64,000 nucleotides of DNA from CAVUEG01 sp963740525 (lineage in GTDB: Bacteria; Actinomycetota; Actinomycetes; Propionibacteriales; Nocardioidaceae). Both the position numbers and the translations under genes were made by a program. Below are positions 53,404-62,420 of the stretch, in pieces (position 1 is the first letter of the stretch; each line of letters begins with the position of its first letter). Below the pieces are notes generated by a model that worked only from the letters and a program-made list of their open reading frames with translations, was not told the origin of the DNA and did not search any database. The DNA lies in NCBI GenBank assembly GCA_963740525.1, contig CAVUEG010000006.1:806001-870000 (forward strand). The letters run 5' to 3'.

Positions 53404-54927
53404 TCAGTCGCGGGGCTGCTCGACGCCGAGCCACTGCGCCAGCCGGCCACCCAGGGAGAGCGAACGGAGCCGAGCCTCGGTCTGCTCCCTCACCTTGCGG
53501 GGCGTGACCACGAGCAGTTCGTCGCCGCGACGCAGGGTGGTCCTCGGTTCCGGGACCATCGTCCGGCCGTCCCTCACGACCAGCGATACCGACGCCCCGG
53601 CCGGCAGCCTGAGCTCCCCCACCTCGACGCCGTGGAGCCGGGACTTGGGCGTGATCGCGACCTGGAGCAGGTCCGCGGCGATGCGCTCCAGCGGCGCGGC
53701 CTCGACGTCGAGGTCGCGAGGCTCGCCCCGTCTGGCCACCTTGAGCACCTTGGCGACGAAGGGCAGGGTCGGAGCGGTGAGCAGCGTGTAGAGCACCACC
53801 ATCACGAACACGATGTGGAACAGCTCGCGGGCATGCGGCGCGTCCGCGGCGAGCGCGATGGTGCTCAGCACGATCGGTACGGCGCCCCGGAGGCCGGCCC
53901 ACGACAGGAACGACAGCTCACGCCACGGCATCGGCTGCGCAACCGAGCTCACCAGCACCGAAAGTGGCCTGGCGACGAAGGTGAGGAGGAGACCGGCGAC
54001 GACGGCGAGGACCGTTGTGTGGAAGGTGATCTCGCCCGGCGAGGCCAAGAGGCCGAGCATCACGAAGAGGCCGATCTGCGCCAGCCACGCCACACCTTCG
54101 GAGAAGGATCGCGTGGCAGCCCGGTGAGGCAGCTCGGAGTTTCCGAGCACCAGCGCGGCGATGTAGACCGCCGCGAACCCGGAGGCGTGGATCAGCGAGG
54201 AGCCGGCGTACGCCACCACCGCGAGGGAGAGGACGGCGAGCGGGTAGAGGCCGGAGGAGGGAAGCGCCGCGCGGCGCATCACCCAGGCCCCGGCGAAACC
54301 GACGAGCAGTCCTCCCAGGACGCCGACGCCGATCTCGTAGACGACGATGCCGGCGAACCCGAGCACACCATGGTCCAGGGCTGCACCGGTGCTCACCAGC
54401 GAGACCAGCAGGACGGTCGGCGCGTCGTTCAGCCCCGACTCCGCCTCCAGCGAGGCGGTCAGGCGGCGAGCAAGCGGCACCCTGCGTAACACCGAGAACA
54501 CGGCGGCGGCATCCGTGGGCGAGGTGACCGCACCCAGGAGCACCGCGAACTCCCAGTCCAGGCCGAGCAGGAAGTGGGCGCCGACCGCCATAACGGTGAC
54601 GCTGACGGCCACACCGACCGTGGCCAGCGTGACTCCCATCCGCATGGTCGGGCGGATCTCGCCCCAGTTCGTCGTCAGACCGCCCTCGGCGAGGATCACG
54701 ACCAGGGCAGCGAAGCCCAGCGCATGCGCGACGTTGGCGTCCTCGAAGCGGATCCCGAAGCCGGACTCCCCCAGGACCACGCCCATCAACAGGTAGACCA
54801 GCAGGCTGGGGAAACCGATGCCGACACTGAGCCGCACCGCGAGGATCGCCGCGAGCAGGACGACGGCACCGAGGAGCAGTACCTGGTCGAGCTGGTGGAC
54901 GTCGAAACTCACGGGCACCTCGGCCAT
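53404..54927 (-). CDS. K+/H+ antiporter, NhaP2/CvrA type, with C-terminal RCK_C domain
   Basis: The 507-residue CPA1-type antiporter has about 12 TM helices (residues 15-390) with AVTSPTDAAAVFSVLRR and ESGLNDAPTVLLV, whose Asp residues bind the ion, and a cytoplasmic TrkA_C/RCK_C domain (about residues 410-490) typical of K+/H+ antiporters. It would export K+ or Na+ against H+. A single gene, convergent with DUF1697. No nucleotide-binding RCK_N domain is present. Confidence 0.92.
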   Translation of the reverse strand: MAEVPVSFDVHQLDQVLLLGAVVLLAAILAVRLSVGIGFPSLLVYLLMGVVLGESGFGIRFEDANVAHALGFAALVVILAEGGLTTNWGEIRPTMRMGVTLATVGVAVSVTVMAVGAHFLLGLDWEFAVLLGAVTSPTDAAAVFSVLRRVPLARRLTASLEAESGLNDAPTVLLVSLVSTGAALDHGVLGFAGIVVYEIGVGVLGGLLVGFAGAWVMRRAALPSSGLYPLAVLSLAVVAYAGSSLIHASGFAAVYIAALVLGNSELPHRAATRSFSEGVAWLAQIGLFVMLGLLASPGEITFHTTVLAVVAGLLLTFVARPLSVLVSSVAQPMPWRELSFLSWAGLRGAVPIVLSTIALAADAPHARELFHIVFVMVVLYTLLTAPTLPFVAKVLKVARRGEPRDLDVEAAPLERIAADLLQVAITPKSRLHGVEVGELRLPAGASVSLVVRDGRTMVPEPRTTLRRGDELLVVTPRKVREQTEARLRSLSLGGRLAQWLGVEQPRD

Positions 54928-55032
54928 CGTCGAACGCGTGGCCCCAATCCTAGGGGGCGCGTAGTTCGGCGGTCGTGGTCGAGCGAGTAGGGGTGGCCCG
55001 TCGGAGCCGGTTCGTGAGTCCCCTGAGACCGG

Positions 55033-56424
55033 TCAGCCGCGCAGCCCGGCGAGGAGCGCCGTACGGATGAAGCCGTTGCGGACCCGCTGCGGGTGGTCGC
55101 CGACCTTGACCGTGTCGACGATGCGACGGGTGCGGTAGGAGATCTTCGAGATCGTGTCGCTGCCGCTCCAGGAGATGTAGCAGAAGCGGCCGTTGTCGCT
55201 GTGCGTGACCCAGTAGGGCTTGAGCCCTCCCTTGAGCAGCGGACCGCGGCGCAGGTTGGACCGGTTCACGACGGTGGCGTAGTCGTCCATGGTCCCGGCG
55301 ACGCAGAGTCGGGTGCCGGCCGTGTTCATCGAGATGCCGTGGTGGGCGGAGTCGAGGACGTACTCCTCGCGGGGCATGTCCTTGACCAGGTTCGGCAGGT
55401 GCTTGACGCGGCTGATCCGGTCGTTCTCCCGGTCGTACTCCATGAAGCCGTGGAAGAAGCTGACCTGGAAGTAGATGTAGCGCTCGTCGGGCGAGAGGGT
55501 CAGCGGTCGTACGGCGTCACTCACGTCGGTCATCCCGCGCCGGTCGAGCGCCCCGCGGATGTCGATCTGCTTGAGAACCTTGTAGGTCTTGGCATCGACG
55601 ATCTCGAGCTGGCGGTCGCCCTTGGAGGTGTCCGCCTGCGCCTCGTCGGTCGGGGTGTAGACGAGGCCGATGCTCGCGTGCAGGATCCTCCGGCCGCCGT
55701 CGATGAAGACACTCTCGTGCGGCGAGTCGCCCGAGGGGAACTTGCCGAGCTCCTTGCCGGTCTGGATGTCGAGGACGTGGACCACGTTGGCCGTCGACGC
55801 GGAGACGGCGACCTTGGTGCCGTCGGGCGAGACGGCCATGTGGTCCGAGCGTTGGCCGTCGACCTTGAACCGCCAGACGATCTTGCGGGTGGCGAGGCTG
55901 ATCGCGACGACGTCGGCGAAGCTCGGGCGGGAGACGACGACCATCCTGCCGTCGTTGGTGGAGTACATGTCGTCGACGTACTGGTTGTGCCCCTCGCCGA
56001 TGAACTGGGCGATGGCGTTGAAGTAGGCCAGCCGCACCGGGTCGGTCTGGATCTCGGCCATCCGCTCGTCGTAGTCCGGGATCGCGTTGAGCTCGGCGAC
56101 CCGGCGGAACGTCCCCGGCTTGACCAGGTCGATGGTGCCGTCCCAGTTGTTGCCGACGAACACGATCCGCTGCAGGTCACCCGCGCGGCGCTGCCCGGCG
56201 TACGACGGCGCGGCGTACGACGGCGCGGCGGAGGGAGCGGCGGACGAGGGCCCGGCGACCGCGTACGACGGCATTGCAGCAGCGGAGGACGCAGCCGCGA
56301 CCGCGGACGACGGCGTTGACGCGGAGGACGGAACCCCGGCCGCGGACGACGGCGTTGCCCCCAGAGTGCTCCCCAGAGCGAGGGCGCAGAGGCCGGCGGA
56401 CATTCGCACGAGTCGGGACTTCAT
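55033..56424 (-). CDS. Secreted YncE-like beta-propeller protein
   Basis: The 463-residue protein has a Sec signal peptide (MKSRLVRMSAGLCALALG..., cleavage near residue 29), then about 50 residues of Ser/Ala/Pro/Tyr low complexity with repeated Pro-Ser-Tyr-Ala and Ala-Pro-Ser, followed by a 7-bladed YVTN/YncE-like propeller (VFVGNNWDGTIDLV, DHMAVSPDGTKVAV, LTLSPDERYIYF). No catalytic motif is seen. It may bind a ligand or wall polymer outside the cell. The DNA of the linker (about 56190-56360) contains near-tandem GCGTACGACGGC units and may vary in length between strains. Confidence 0.85.
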   Translation of the reverse strand: MKSRLVRMSAGLCALALGSTLGATPSSAAGVPSSASTPSSAVAAASSAAAMPSYAVAGPSSAAPSAAPSYAAPSYAGQRRAGDLQRIVFVGNNWDGTIDLVKPGTFRRVAELNAIPDYDERMAEIQTDPVRLAYFNAIAQFIGEGHNQYVDDMYSTNDGRMVVVSRPSFADVVAISLATRKIVWRFKVDGQRSDHMAVSPDGTKVAVSASTANVVHVLDIQTGKELGKFPSGDSPHESVFIDGGRRILHASIGLVYTPTDEAQADTSKGDRQLEIVDAKTYKVLKQIDIRGALDRRGMTDVSDAVRPLTLSPDERYIYFQVSFFHGFMEYDRENDRISRVKHLPNLVKDMPREEYVLDSAHHGISMNTAGTRLCVAGTMDDYATVVNRSNLRRGPLLKGGLKPYWVTHSDNGRFCYISWSGSDTISKISYRTRRIVDTVKVGDHPQRVRNGFIRTALLAGLRG

Positions 56425-56829
56425 GCCTGCACAACGACAGCAGAGCCCCCCGGGTTATCCCCGACGCGGCCCATCTTGTCCCCAGAATCACGCCGACGCG
56501 GCGCGTTTTGTCCCCAGAATCACGCCGACCCGGCGCATCTTGCCCTCATGACCGACGGCGCACACCCGGAATTGGGTCTGATTGGCGGGTCCGATGCCAC
56601 CGGTCCTGTCATGCGACCTCGGCAGCGACCAACGCCACCGGCGTCAACGAGGTCCGTCGCGGAACCCGAGCAGGTGAGGGGCAAAACGCGCCGCGTCAGG
56701 GGGGTTTTGAGGGCAAGATGCGCCGCGTCAGCGGGGTCTTGAGGGCAAGATGCGCCGCGTCAGCGGGGTCTTGAGGGCAAGATGCGCCGCGTCAGCGGGG
56801 TTTTGAGGGCAAGATGCGCCGCGTCAGCG
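56425..56829. other. 405-bp gap holding two inverted hairpin arrays and no gene
   Basis: The interval between the propeller gene start and the VWA gene stop contains three 32-bp units (56461-56554), about 125 bp with no recognisable feature (56556-56680), and five 32-bp units in the opposite sense (56681-56829). Short ORFs here merely translate the repeats. A promoter for the propeller gene must lie in or left of the first array. Confidence 0.8.
56461..56554. repeat. Left array: three 32-bp hairpin units
   Basis: Units start at 56461, 56493 and 56525. A typical unit folds as CAGAA ... CGCC GACGC GGCG ... TTTTG. The units read in the opposite sense to those of the right array but share the core GACGCGGCGC(A/G)T(C/T)TTG. 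Confidence 0.85.
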
Positions 56830-56830
56830 T
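56681..56830. repeat. Right array: five 32-bp hairpin units
   Basis: Units start at 56681, 56713, 56745, 56777 and 56809, exactly 32 bp apart. Each folds as CAAGA, then CCGC-GTCA-GCGG, then TCTTG. The first unit has CAAAA with TTTTG, a paired change that keeps the stem. The last unit runs into the stop codon of the VWA gene. Confidence 0.9.
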
Positions 56831-58239
56831 TAGGCGATGTCGTGGATGAACTCGGCGAGCTGGGTGAGGTTGCGGCACTCCACCATCGGCACCAGGTCGG
56901 CGTACTGGTGGGCGGCTGAGTCCCCGGTGCGCCAGTGCCGTGGGTGCTCGGGGTTCAACCACCACACGTGCCGGGTGTCGTGGACCATCCGGGCGACCAC
57001 GTCGAGGGCGAGGTCGCTGTAGTTCGAACGGGCGTCGCCGAGCACCAGCAGCGAGGTCTTGGGAGTCAAGGCGTCCGGGAAGCCGTGGGCGAAGCGGGTG
57101 AAGGCGCGGCCGTAGTTCGTCCGGCCCCACAGCGAGGCATACCGTGCGGACTTGGCCAGCTCGACCATCGTGTCGGCCACGTCGGCGCCGGGCCGGAAGT
57201 GGTCGGTCACCTCGTGCACGTCGTCCACGAACGTGAACGCGCGCACCCGCGAGAACTGCTCCTGGAGCGCGAAGACGAACAGCAGCGTGAACTGCGCGAA
57301 CGAGGCGACCGAGCCGCTCACGTCACAGAGCACCACCAGGTCCGTGCGCCCGGGACGCTTCGGTCGTCGGTGCGTCTCGATCGGGACTCCACCCGTCGAG
57401 AGAGACGCCCGCACGGTGCGCCGCACGTCGAGCGGGCCGCGGCGTCGGGCATGGTGCTCCCTGGTCAGCCGCGCGGCGAGCCGACGAGCCAGCGGATAGA
57501 TCTGACGTCGCATCTCGGCGATGTCTGCCTGTCGTGCGCCCGAGAAGTCCAGCTGCTCGATGCTGGGGCGGGTCGCGTAGCTCGCGACGTACGCCGGGCC
57601 CCGCTCCTCGGCCTCGCGACGGCGCACCTCCTGCTCGACGAGCCGCGTGAACGACGCCACTCGCGCCCCGACTCCCCGCCGCGCCGCCGGCTCGTCGTCG
57701 ATGCCCCCGTCGAGCAGTCCGGCGACCGCGCGCTCCACCAGCGCGTCGGGGTCGACGCGGTTCAGAGTTGAGTACGACGACCACTGCTGGCGGCCCGGCC
57801 CACGGTCCCCCAACCTCCCGAAGCGGCCCACGCCCTCACGGGCGAGCGCAGCGAGCTGGTCCAAGGCAGTTCGGCTCTCCTCACCCAGCGACGGATCGGC
57901 GAGCAGACCGGCCAGCCGGTCCTGGAAGTCGCCAAGCGCCGGCCCGTCGTCGCGCAGCGGCTCTGCCAGCCCTGCCCTCTCCGCCGACTCACCTTCCACG
58001 TCCGTGCTCGCGTCGCCCGTCACCGCTGGGAAGAAGAGGTCGAAGACGGTGTCGAAGTTCGGCCGGTGCGCCGCACGCTTCACCAGCGTGGTGGCGTACG
58101 CCGCGCGCAGGACCTCGCGCTCGCCCAGGTCGAGGTGCGTCAGCGCCCGCGCAGCGTCCAGGCCTTCGGCCAGGGAGACGGGCAGCCCCGCGGCCCGCAG
58201 GGCCTCGACGAAGCCGATGTGGCGGTCGACCAGCGCCAC
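56830..58239 (-). CDS. VWA-domain protein, CoxE-like, partner of MoxR ATPase
   Basis: This 469-residue cytoplasmic protein has a helical, Arg/Glu-rich N-terminal two thirds and a C-terminal von Willebrand A domain with MIDAS motif CDVSGSVAS (about residue 300) and later LVLGDARSNY. CoxE-like VWA proteins act with MoxR AAA+ ATPases as metal-insertion or protein-remodelling pairs. The GTG start is 3 bp after the MoxR stop. Its stop codon adjoins a tandem hairpin array. No client enzyme such as CO dehydrogenase lies in this window. Confidence 0.92.
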   Translation of the reverse strand: MALVDRHIGFVEALRAAGLPVSLAEGLDAARALTHLDLGEREVLRAAYATTLVKRAAHRPNFDTVFDLFFPAVTGDASTDVEGESAERAGLAEPLRDDGPALGDFQDRLAGLLADPSLGEESRTALDQLAALAREGVGRFGRLGDRGPGRQQWSSYSTLNRVDPDALVERAVAGLLDGGIDDEPAARRGVGARVASFTRLVEQEVRRREAEERGPAYVASYATRPSIEQLDFSGARQADIAEMRRQIYPLARRLAARLTREHHARRRGPLDVRRTVRASLSTGGVPIETHRRPKRPGRTDLVVLCDVSGSVASFAQFTLLFVFALQEQFSRVRAFTFVDDVHEVTDHFRPGADVADTMVELAKSARYASLWGRTNYGRAFTRFAHGFPDALTPKTSLLVLGDARSNYSDLALDVVARMVHDTRHVWWLNPEHPRHWRTGDSAAHQYADLVPMVECRNLTQLAEFIHDIA

Positions 58240-58242
58240 GGC

Positions 58243-59124
58243 TCAGCCCTGGCCGGGAGCCGGCGGCAGCCGCAGCTCGCGGACGGCCTTCGTGTGGTCC
58301 GAGTGGTGCTTGAGTACGACGCCCAGGGTGCTCCGGGTCGCCTCGTCATCGAGGTCGTCGACGCCGAGGGCGATCAGGGTCCGCGCCCAGTCGACGGACT
58401 CGGCGATCGACGGGGACTTCTTCAGCTCCAGCTCGCGCAGCCGCTGGACCACCGCGACCAGCTGCTCGGTCAGCCTGGTGTCGATGCCCGGGACCTGGCT
58501 GCGCACGATGTCGCGCTCGCGTCGGGCGTCGGGGTAGTCGAGGTGCAGGTAGAGGCACCGACGCTTGACCGCCTCGGACAGCTCACGGGTGGCGTTCGAG
58601 GTGAGGACGACGTACGGCCGGCGGACGGCCTCGATCGTCCCCATCTCGGGGATCGTGACCTGGAAGTCGGAGAGGACCTCCAGCAGCAGCCCCTCGACCT
58701 CGACGTCGGTCTTGTCGACCTCGTCGATCAGCAGCACGGTCGGCTCCTGACGGCGGATCGCGGTGAGCAGGGGCCGGGTGAGCAGGAACTCCTCGGTGAA
58801 GATGTCGTCGTGGGTCTCCTCCCACGCCTGGTCGCTGCGGGACGCCTGGATCCGCAGCAGCTGCTTCTTGTAGTTCCACTCGTACAGCGCCCGCGCCTCG
58901 TCGAGACCCTCGTAGCACTGCAGGCGGATCAGCTCAGACCCGGTCGCAGCCGCGATCGCCTTCGCGAGCTGCGTCTTGCCCACCCCAGCCGGCCCCTCCA
59001 CCAGGAGAGGCTTCTCCAGCACGCCGGCGAGGTACGCCGTGGTGGCGGTCGCGTCATCGCTCAGATAGCCGACGCCGGTCAACCGCTCCGCGGCCTCGGT
59101 CGGGCTGCCGAACCAGGCGTCCAT
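58243..59124 (-). CDS. MoxR-family AAA+ ATPase
   Basis: The 293-residue AAA+ chaperone has Walker A EGPAGVGKTQLAK, Walker B LLIDEVDKTD and sensor 1 VLTSNATRELSE, with the C-terminal lid ending in AVRELRLPPAPGQG. It should work with the VWA protein encoded 3 bp downstream. ATG 59124 gives the normal family length. A -10-like TAGGCT lies at 59194-59189 on the minus strand. Confidence 0.94.
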   Translation of the reverse strand: MDAWFGSPTEAAERLTGVGYLSDDATATTAYLAGVLEKPLLVEGPAGVGKTQLAKAIAAATGSELIRLQCYEGLDEARALYEWNYKKQLLRIQASRSDQAWEETHDDIFTEEFLLTRPLLTAIRRQEPTVLLIDEVDKTDVEVEGLLLEVLSDFQVTIPEMGTIEAVRRPYVVLTSNATRELSEAVKRRCLYLHLDYPDARRERDIVRSQVPGIDTRLTEQLVAVVQRLRELELKKSPSIAESVDWARTLIALGVDDLDDEATRSTLGVVLKHHSDHTKAVRELRLPPAPGQG

Positions 59125-59224
59125 CGGGCTCTCTCCTGTCACCGCCGGGCACGGACGCTCGCTCTCGGCGCGGTCCGCGGTCGAGGTGAGCCTAGGCCAG
59201 AGGGAACAGGGTGGCCGCCGGTGA

Positions 59225-59638
59225 CTACCCCTGCAGCGCCGCGATGTTGACCAGCCAGCCGATGCCGAACTTGTCGACGCACTGACCGAAGACGTCGCCC
59301 CACATCTGCTTCTCGAGCGGGACGGTGACGGTGCCGCCGGCCGAGAGCTTCTCCCAGTAGCCGCGAAGCTCGGCGTCGTCGTCACCGCTCAGGCTGACGG
59401 CGATGTTCTCGCCGGGGTTGTGGGTCATCCCCGGCGGGGTGTCGGCACCCATCAGCGTGAAGCCCGCAGGTGTCTCCAGCATGCCGTGCATGATCAGGTC
59501 CGCCTGCGGTGTGTCGGCGGCGCCGTACTCGCCGAAGGTGGAGAGCGCCAGCTCGCCCCCGAGGACGTCGCGGTAGAACTCCATCGCCTCGCGGGCGTTG
59601 TCGGTGAAGCTGAGGTACGGGTTGAGTCGTGAGGCCAT
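59225..59638 (-). CDS. VOC-family (PhnB/glyoxalase-like) protein
   Basis: The 137-residue vicinal-oxygen-chelate protein has NPYLSFTDNAREAMEFYRDVLGG, the PhnB-like start, GFTLMGADTPP and the C-terminal WGDVFGQCVDKFGIGWLVN. PhnB-type proteins are usually homodimeric, often without known substrate. GGGAGA precedes the ATG. No partner gene is evident. Confidence 0.9.
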   Translation of the reverse strand: MASRLNPYLSFTDNAREAMEFYRDVLGGELALSTFGEYGAADTPQADLIMHGMLETPAGFTLMGADTPPGMTHNPGENIAVSLSGDDDAELRGYWEKLSAGGTVTVPLEKQMWGDVFGQCVDKFGIGWLVNIAALQG

Positions 59639-59764
59639 CAGAGTCTCCCTGGGTCGGGTCGGAAACGACCCGGTCACGCTAGCCCCGGCCACCGACAACC
59701 AACCAGAGTCGCCCGACCCCACACGCCTGCCCTCACCAGGCCGGGTCCAGCCCGGCCAAGCCGC

Positions 59765-60157
59765 TCAGCCGAGCTCGCGCTCGAGCAGCTCGATGAACTC
59801 GTCGGCCATCGCGAGCTGGTCCTCGAGCCTGCGCCGGCGCGCGACGGCGTCGTCGACCACCTGGCGCAGCCGGGCGGTGAGGTCGGGGTCGACCGACCCA
59901 GCCTGGCCACGCAGCGCCTCGATCAGGTCCATCACGTCGTGCATCTCCTCGAGGGAGAACCCCAGCGGCTTCATCCGACGGATCACCAGGAGCTTGTCGA
60001 GGTCGTCTTGGGCATAGAGCCGGAAGCCGCCCTCACTGCGCCCGGAAGGCCGTAGCAGCCCGATGTCGTCGTAGTGGCGCAGCGTGCGCAACGAGAGCCC
60101 GGTGCGCTGGGCGATGTCGCCGATCCGCATCGGCCGTCCGGGGTCACCCGTGGCCAT
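59765..60157 (-). CDS. MerR-family transcription regulator
   Basis: This 130-residue regulator has the MerR winged helix (MRIGDIAQRTGLSLRTLRHYDDIGLLRPSGRSEGG), a long dimerisation helix and a short C-terminus without the Cys pattern of metal sensors, so the inducer is unknown. GAAAGGGG lies before ATG 60157; Met10 is an alternative. It is divergent from the SulP transporter, with a MerR-like operator between them. Confidence 0.92.
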   Translation of the reverse strand: MATGDPGRPMRIGDIAQRTGLSLRTLRHYDDIGLLRPSGRSEGGFRLYAQDDLDKLLVIRRMKPLGFSLEEMHDVMDLIEALRGQAGSVDPDLTARLRQVVDDAVARRRRLEDQLAMADEFIELLERELG

Positions 60158-60193
60158 GTGGCCCCTTTCACGTGCGCTCGACTTCGACCATAC

Positions 60194-60211
60194 CCTCACG
60201 TAACGGTAGAG
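60194..60211. promoter_or_regulatory. Putative MerR-type operator
   Basis: CCTCACGTAACGGTAGAG is a partial dyad with CTC/GAG ends. MerR-type sites lie between -35 and -10 elements. It lies 37 bp before the MerR start and about 140 bp before sulP. It could serve either gene. Confidence 0.45.
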
Positions 60212-60350
60212 TCACGCGAAGAGACTTCCGTCGACGAGTGGTCGACGCGCATGCCCAGCCGCATGCACCCCACGCACCTCACGTTCACCGAGGCGCCCCG
60301 CACCCGCTGCGACCGACCGGCCGCACCACCCGCCTGCCCCGGAGAACCCG

Positions 60351-61871
60351 TTGACCCCCTCACCCGAGCACACCACCCCGTCCCGCCTCGCCGCGACCCC
60401 CGAGCCCTCGGTCCGCGGAGCCCTCCGATCGCCACGCCTGCTGCGAATCGAGGTCCTTGCCGGGCTCGTGGTCGCACTGGCCCTGATCCCGGAGGCGATC
60501 TCGTTCTCGATCATCGCCGGGGTCGACCCGCGGGTCGGGCTCTTCGCCTCCTTCACGATGGCGGTCTCGATCTCGTTCCTCGGTGGACGGCCGGCGATGA
60601 TCTCCGCCGCCACAGGCGCGGTGGCCCTGGTGATCGCCCCGCTCGTCCGCTCGCACGGGCTCGACTACATGATCGCTGCCGTGATCCTGGCCGGGATCTT
60701 CCAGATCCTCCTCGGCCTGGCCGGAGTCGCCCGCCTCATGCGCTTCGTCCCCCGCTCGGTGATGGTCGGCTTCGTGAACGCGCTGGGGATCCTGATCTTC
60801 CTGGCCCAGGTCCCGCACCTGGTCCACGTGCCGTGGCTGGTCTACCCGATGGTCGCGATCGGCATCTCCGTGATGGTGCTGCTCCCGCGGTTCAGCACCG
60901 CCGTACCAGCGCCCCTGGTCGCCATCGTCCTGCTGACCGTGGCCACCGTGGCCGTCGCGCTCAGCGTCCCGAACGTCGGCGACGAGGGGGCGCTCCCGGA
61001 CAGCCTCCCGTCCCTGTTCTTCCCGAACGTCCCGCTGACCGTGGAAACGCTGAAGGTCATCGCGCCGTACGCCCTCGGCGTCGCGCTGGTCGGGCTGATG
61101 GAGTCGCTGATGACCGCGAAACTGGTCGACGACATCACCGACACCCACTCCCACAAGACCCGCGAGGCCTGGGGCCAGGGCGCCGCGAACGTGATCACCG
61201 GGTTCTTCGGCGGCATGGGCGGCTGCGCGATGATCGGCCAGACGATGATCAACGTGAAGGCCTCGGGTGCCCGGACCCGGATCTCCACCTTCCTCGCCGG
61301 TGTCTTCCTGCTGGTCCTCGTGGTCGGCTTCGGTGACGTGGTCGCAGCGATCCCGATGGCCGCGCTGGTCGCGGTCATGATCATGGTCGCGGTCGGCACC
61401 TTCGACTGGCACAGCATCCAGCCGGCCACGTTGCGCCGGATGCCGAAGAGCGAGACCACCGTGATGGCCTCGACCGTGGTGGTCGTCGTGGCCACGCACA
61501 ACCTCGCGATCGGCGTCATCGTCGGCGTGCTCGTCGCGATGACGTTGTTCGCGCGCCGGGTCGCTCACCTGTCGGAGACCCACCGCTCGCTCGTCGAGGC
61601 CGCGGACGGAACCGTCAGCGCTGTCTACACGGTGACCGGCGAGCTCTTCTTCGCCTCCAGCAACGACCTCTACACGCAGTTCTCGTACGCCGACGACCCC
61701 GAGCACGTCGTGATCGACCTGAGCGCCTCGCACGTCTGGGACGCCTCCACCGTGGCCGCGCTCGACGGCATCACCACGAAGTACCACCGCAAGGGCAAGC
61801 AGGTCGAGATCCACGGGCTCAACCTGGCCAGCGCCTCCATGCACGGACGGTTGACCGGGCAGCTCCCCTAG
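60351..61871 (+). CDS. SulP-family inorganic anion transporter with STAS domain
   Basis: The 506-residue transporter has about 11-12 TM helices (residues 30-405) with VVALALIPEAISFSIIAGVDP and GRPAMISAATGAVALV, the SulP transport motif, and a C-terminal STAS domain (about residues 425-505). Members carry sulfate, bicarbonate or dicarboxylates. A TTG start is indicated by GGAG six bases upstream; no ATG or GTG nearby gives a better start. The divergent MerR gene may regulate it. Confidence 0.92.
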   Translation: MTPSPEHTTPSRLAATPEPSVRGALRSPRLLRIEVLAGLVVALALIPEAISFSIIAGVDPRVGLFASFTMAVSISFLGGRPAMISAATGAVALVIAPLVRSHGLDYMIAAVILAGIFQILLGLAGVARLMRFVPRSVMVGFVNALGILIFLAQVPHLVHVPWLVYPMVAIGISVMVLLPRFSTAVPAPLVAIVLLTVATVAVALSVPNVGDEGALPDSLPSLFFPNVPLTVETLKVIAPYALGVALVGLMESLMTAKLVDDITDTHSHKTREAWGQGAANVITGFFGGMGGCAMIGQTMINVKASGARTRISTFLAGVFLLVLVVGFGDVVAAIPMAALVAVMIMVAVGTFDWHSIQPATLRRMPKSETTVMASTVVVVVATHNLAIGVIVGVLVAMTLFARRVAHLSETHRSLVEAADGTVSAVYTVTGELFFASSNDLYTQFSYADDPEHVVIDLSASHVWDASTVAALDGITTKYHRKGKQVEIHGLNLASASMHGRLTGQLP

Positions 61872-61899
61872 CGTCCCCCAGCGTCCCCAAGCGAACCGC

Positions 61900-62241
61900 T
61901 CAGGCAACTCCCGCACCCAGGGCGAGGACGCCCGCGACGTAGAGCGCCGGGGCGAGGAGCACGAGCGCCGTCACCGCCGACGCCGACGACCACCCCGGCC
62001 AGCGCCTCGACACCGCCAGGGAGGCGGAGCCCAGGAGAAGGCCGGCCCCACCACTGACCCCGAACAGAAGCGCGAGCAGCACGGCGAGCCCGAACTCGTC
62101 GCCGGGGTCGTTGCGCATCACGAAGAACGGGATGGACCCGGCCAGGACCCCCAGGCTCAACAGCACCGACGTCCACTGCACAGCACGTGAGCGTCTCGTC
62201 GGGGTGGCAGGTTCTGCGGTGCGGGGCATCGGCATCGTCAT
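61900..62241 (-). CDS. Small membrane protein, unknown function
   Basis: The 113-residue protein has a short basic Arg/Thr-rich N-terminus and three hydrophobic segments (about residues 24-42, 50-72 and 82-108). No family recognised. GAGG precedes the ATG at 62241 closely. It converges with sulP and is divergent from the TIGR03086-like gene. Confidence 0.7.
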   Translation of the reverse strand: MTMPMPRTAEPATPTRRSRAVQWTSVLLSLGVLAGSIPFFVMRNDPGDEFGLAVLLALLFGVSGGAGLLLGSASLAVSRRWPGWSSASAVTALVLLAPALYVAGVLALGAGVA

Positions 62242-62420
62242 GACCTCAGTCTCCGGGCGGGCTGCAGGGTTCCGCATCCGTGCAGGTACTCAGTCCCTCC
62301 ACGTGCCGGGTGCGATGGTGCGGAAGTGAGGGACGACCGGCTCTGGACCAGAGCCGCGCGTCGGCGCACCCTGAGGAGGGCGGCGATTCGACACGAGACG
62401 CGCAGACCTGAGGAGAGTCG

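Noticed and set aside
56476..56742. Short frames through the 32-bp arrays
   Set aside because: They translate hairpin repeats, have no ribosome-binding site and no homologous character.
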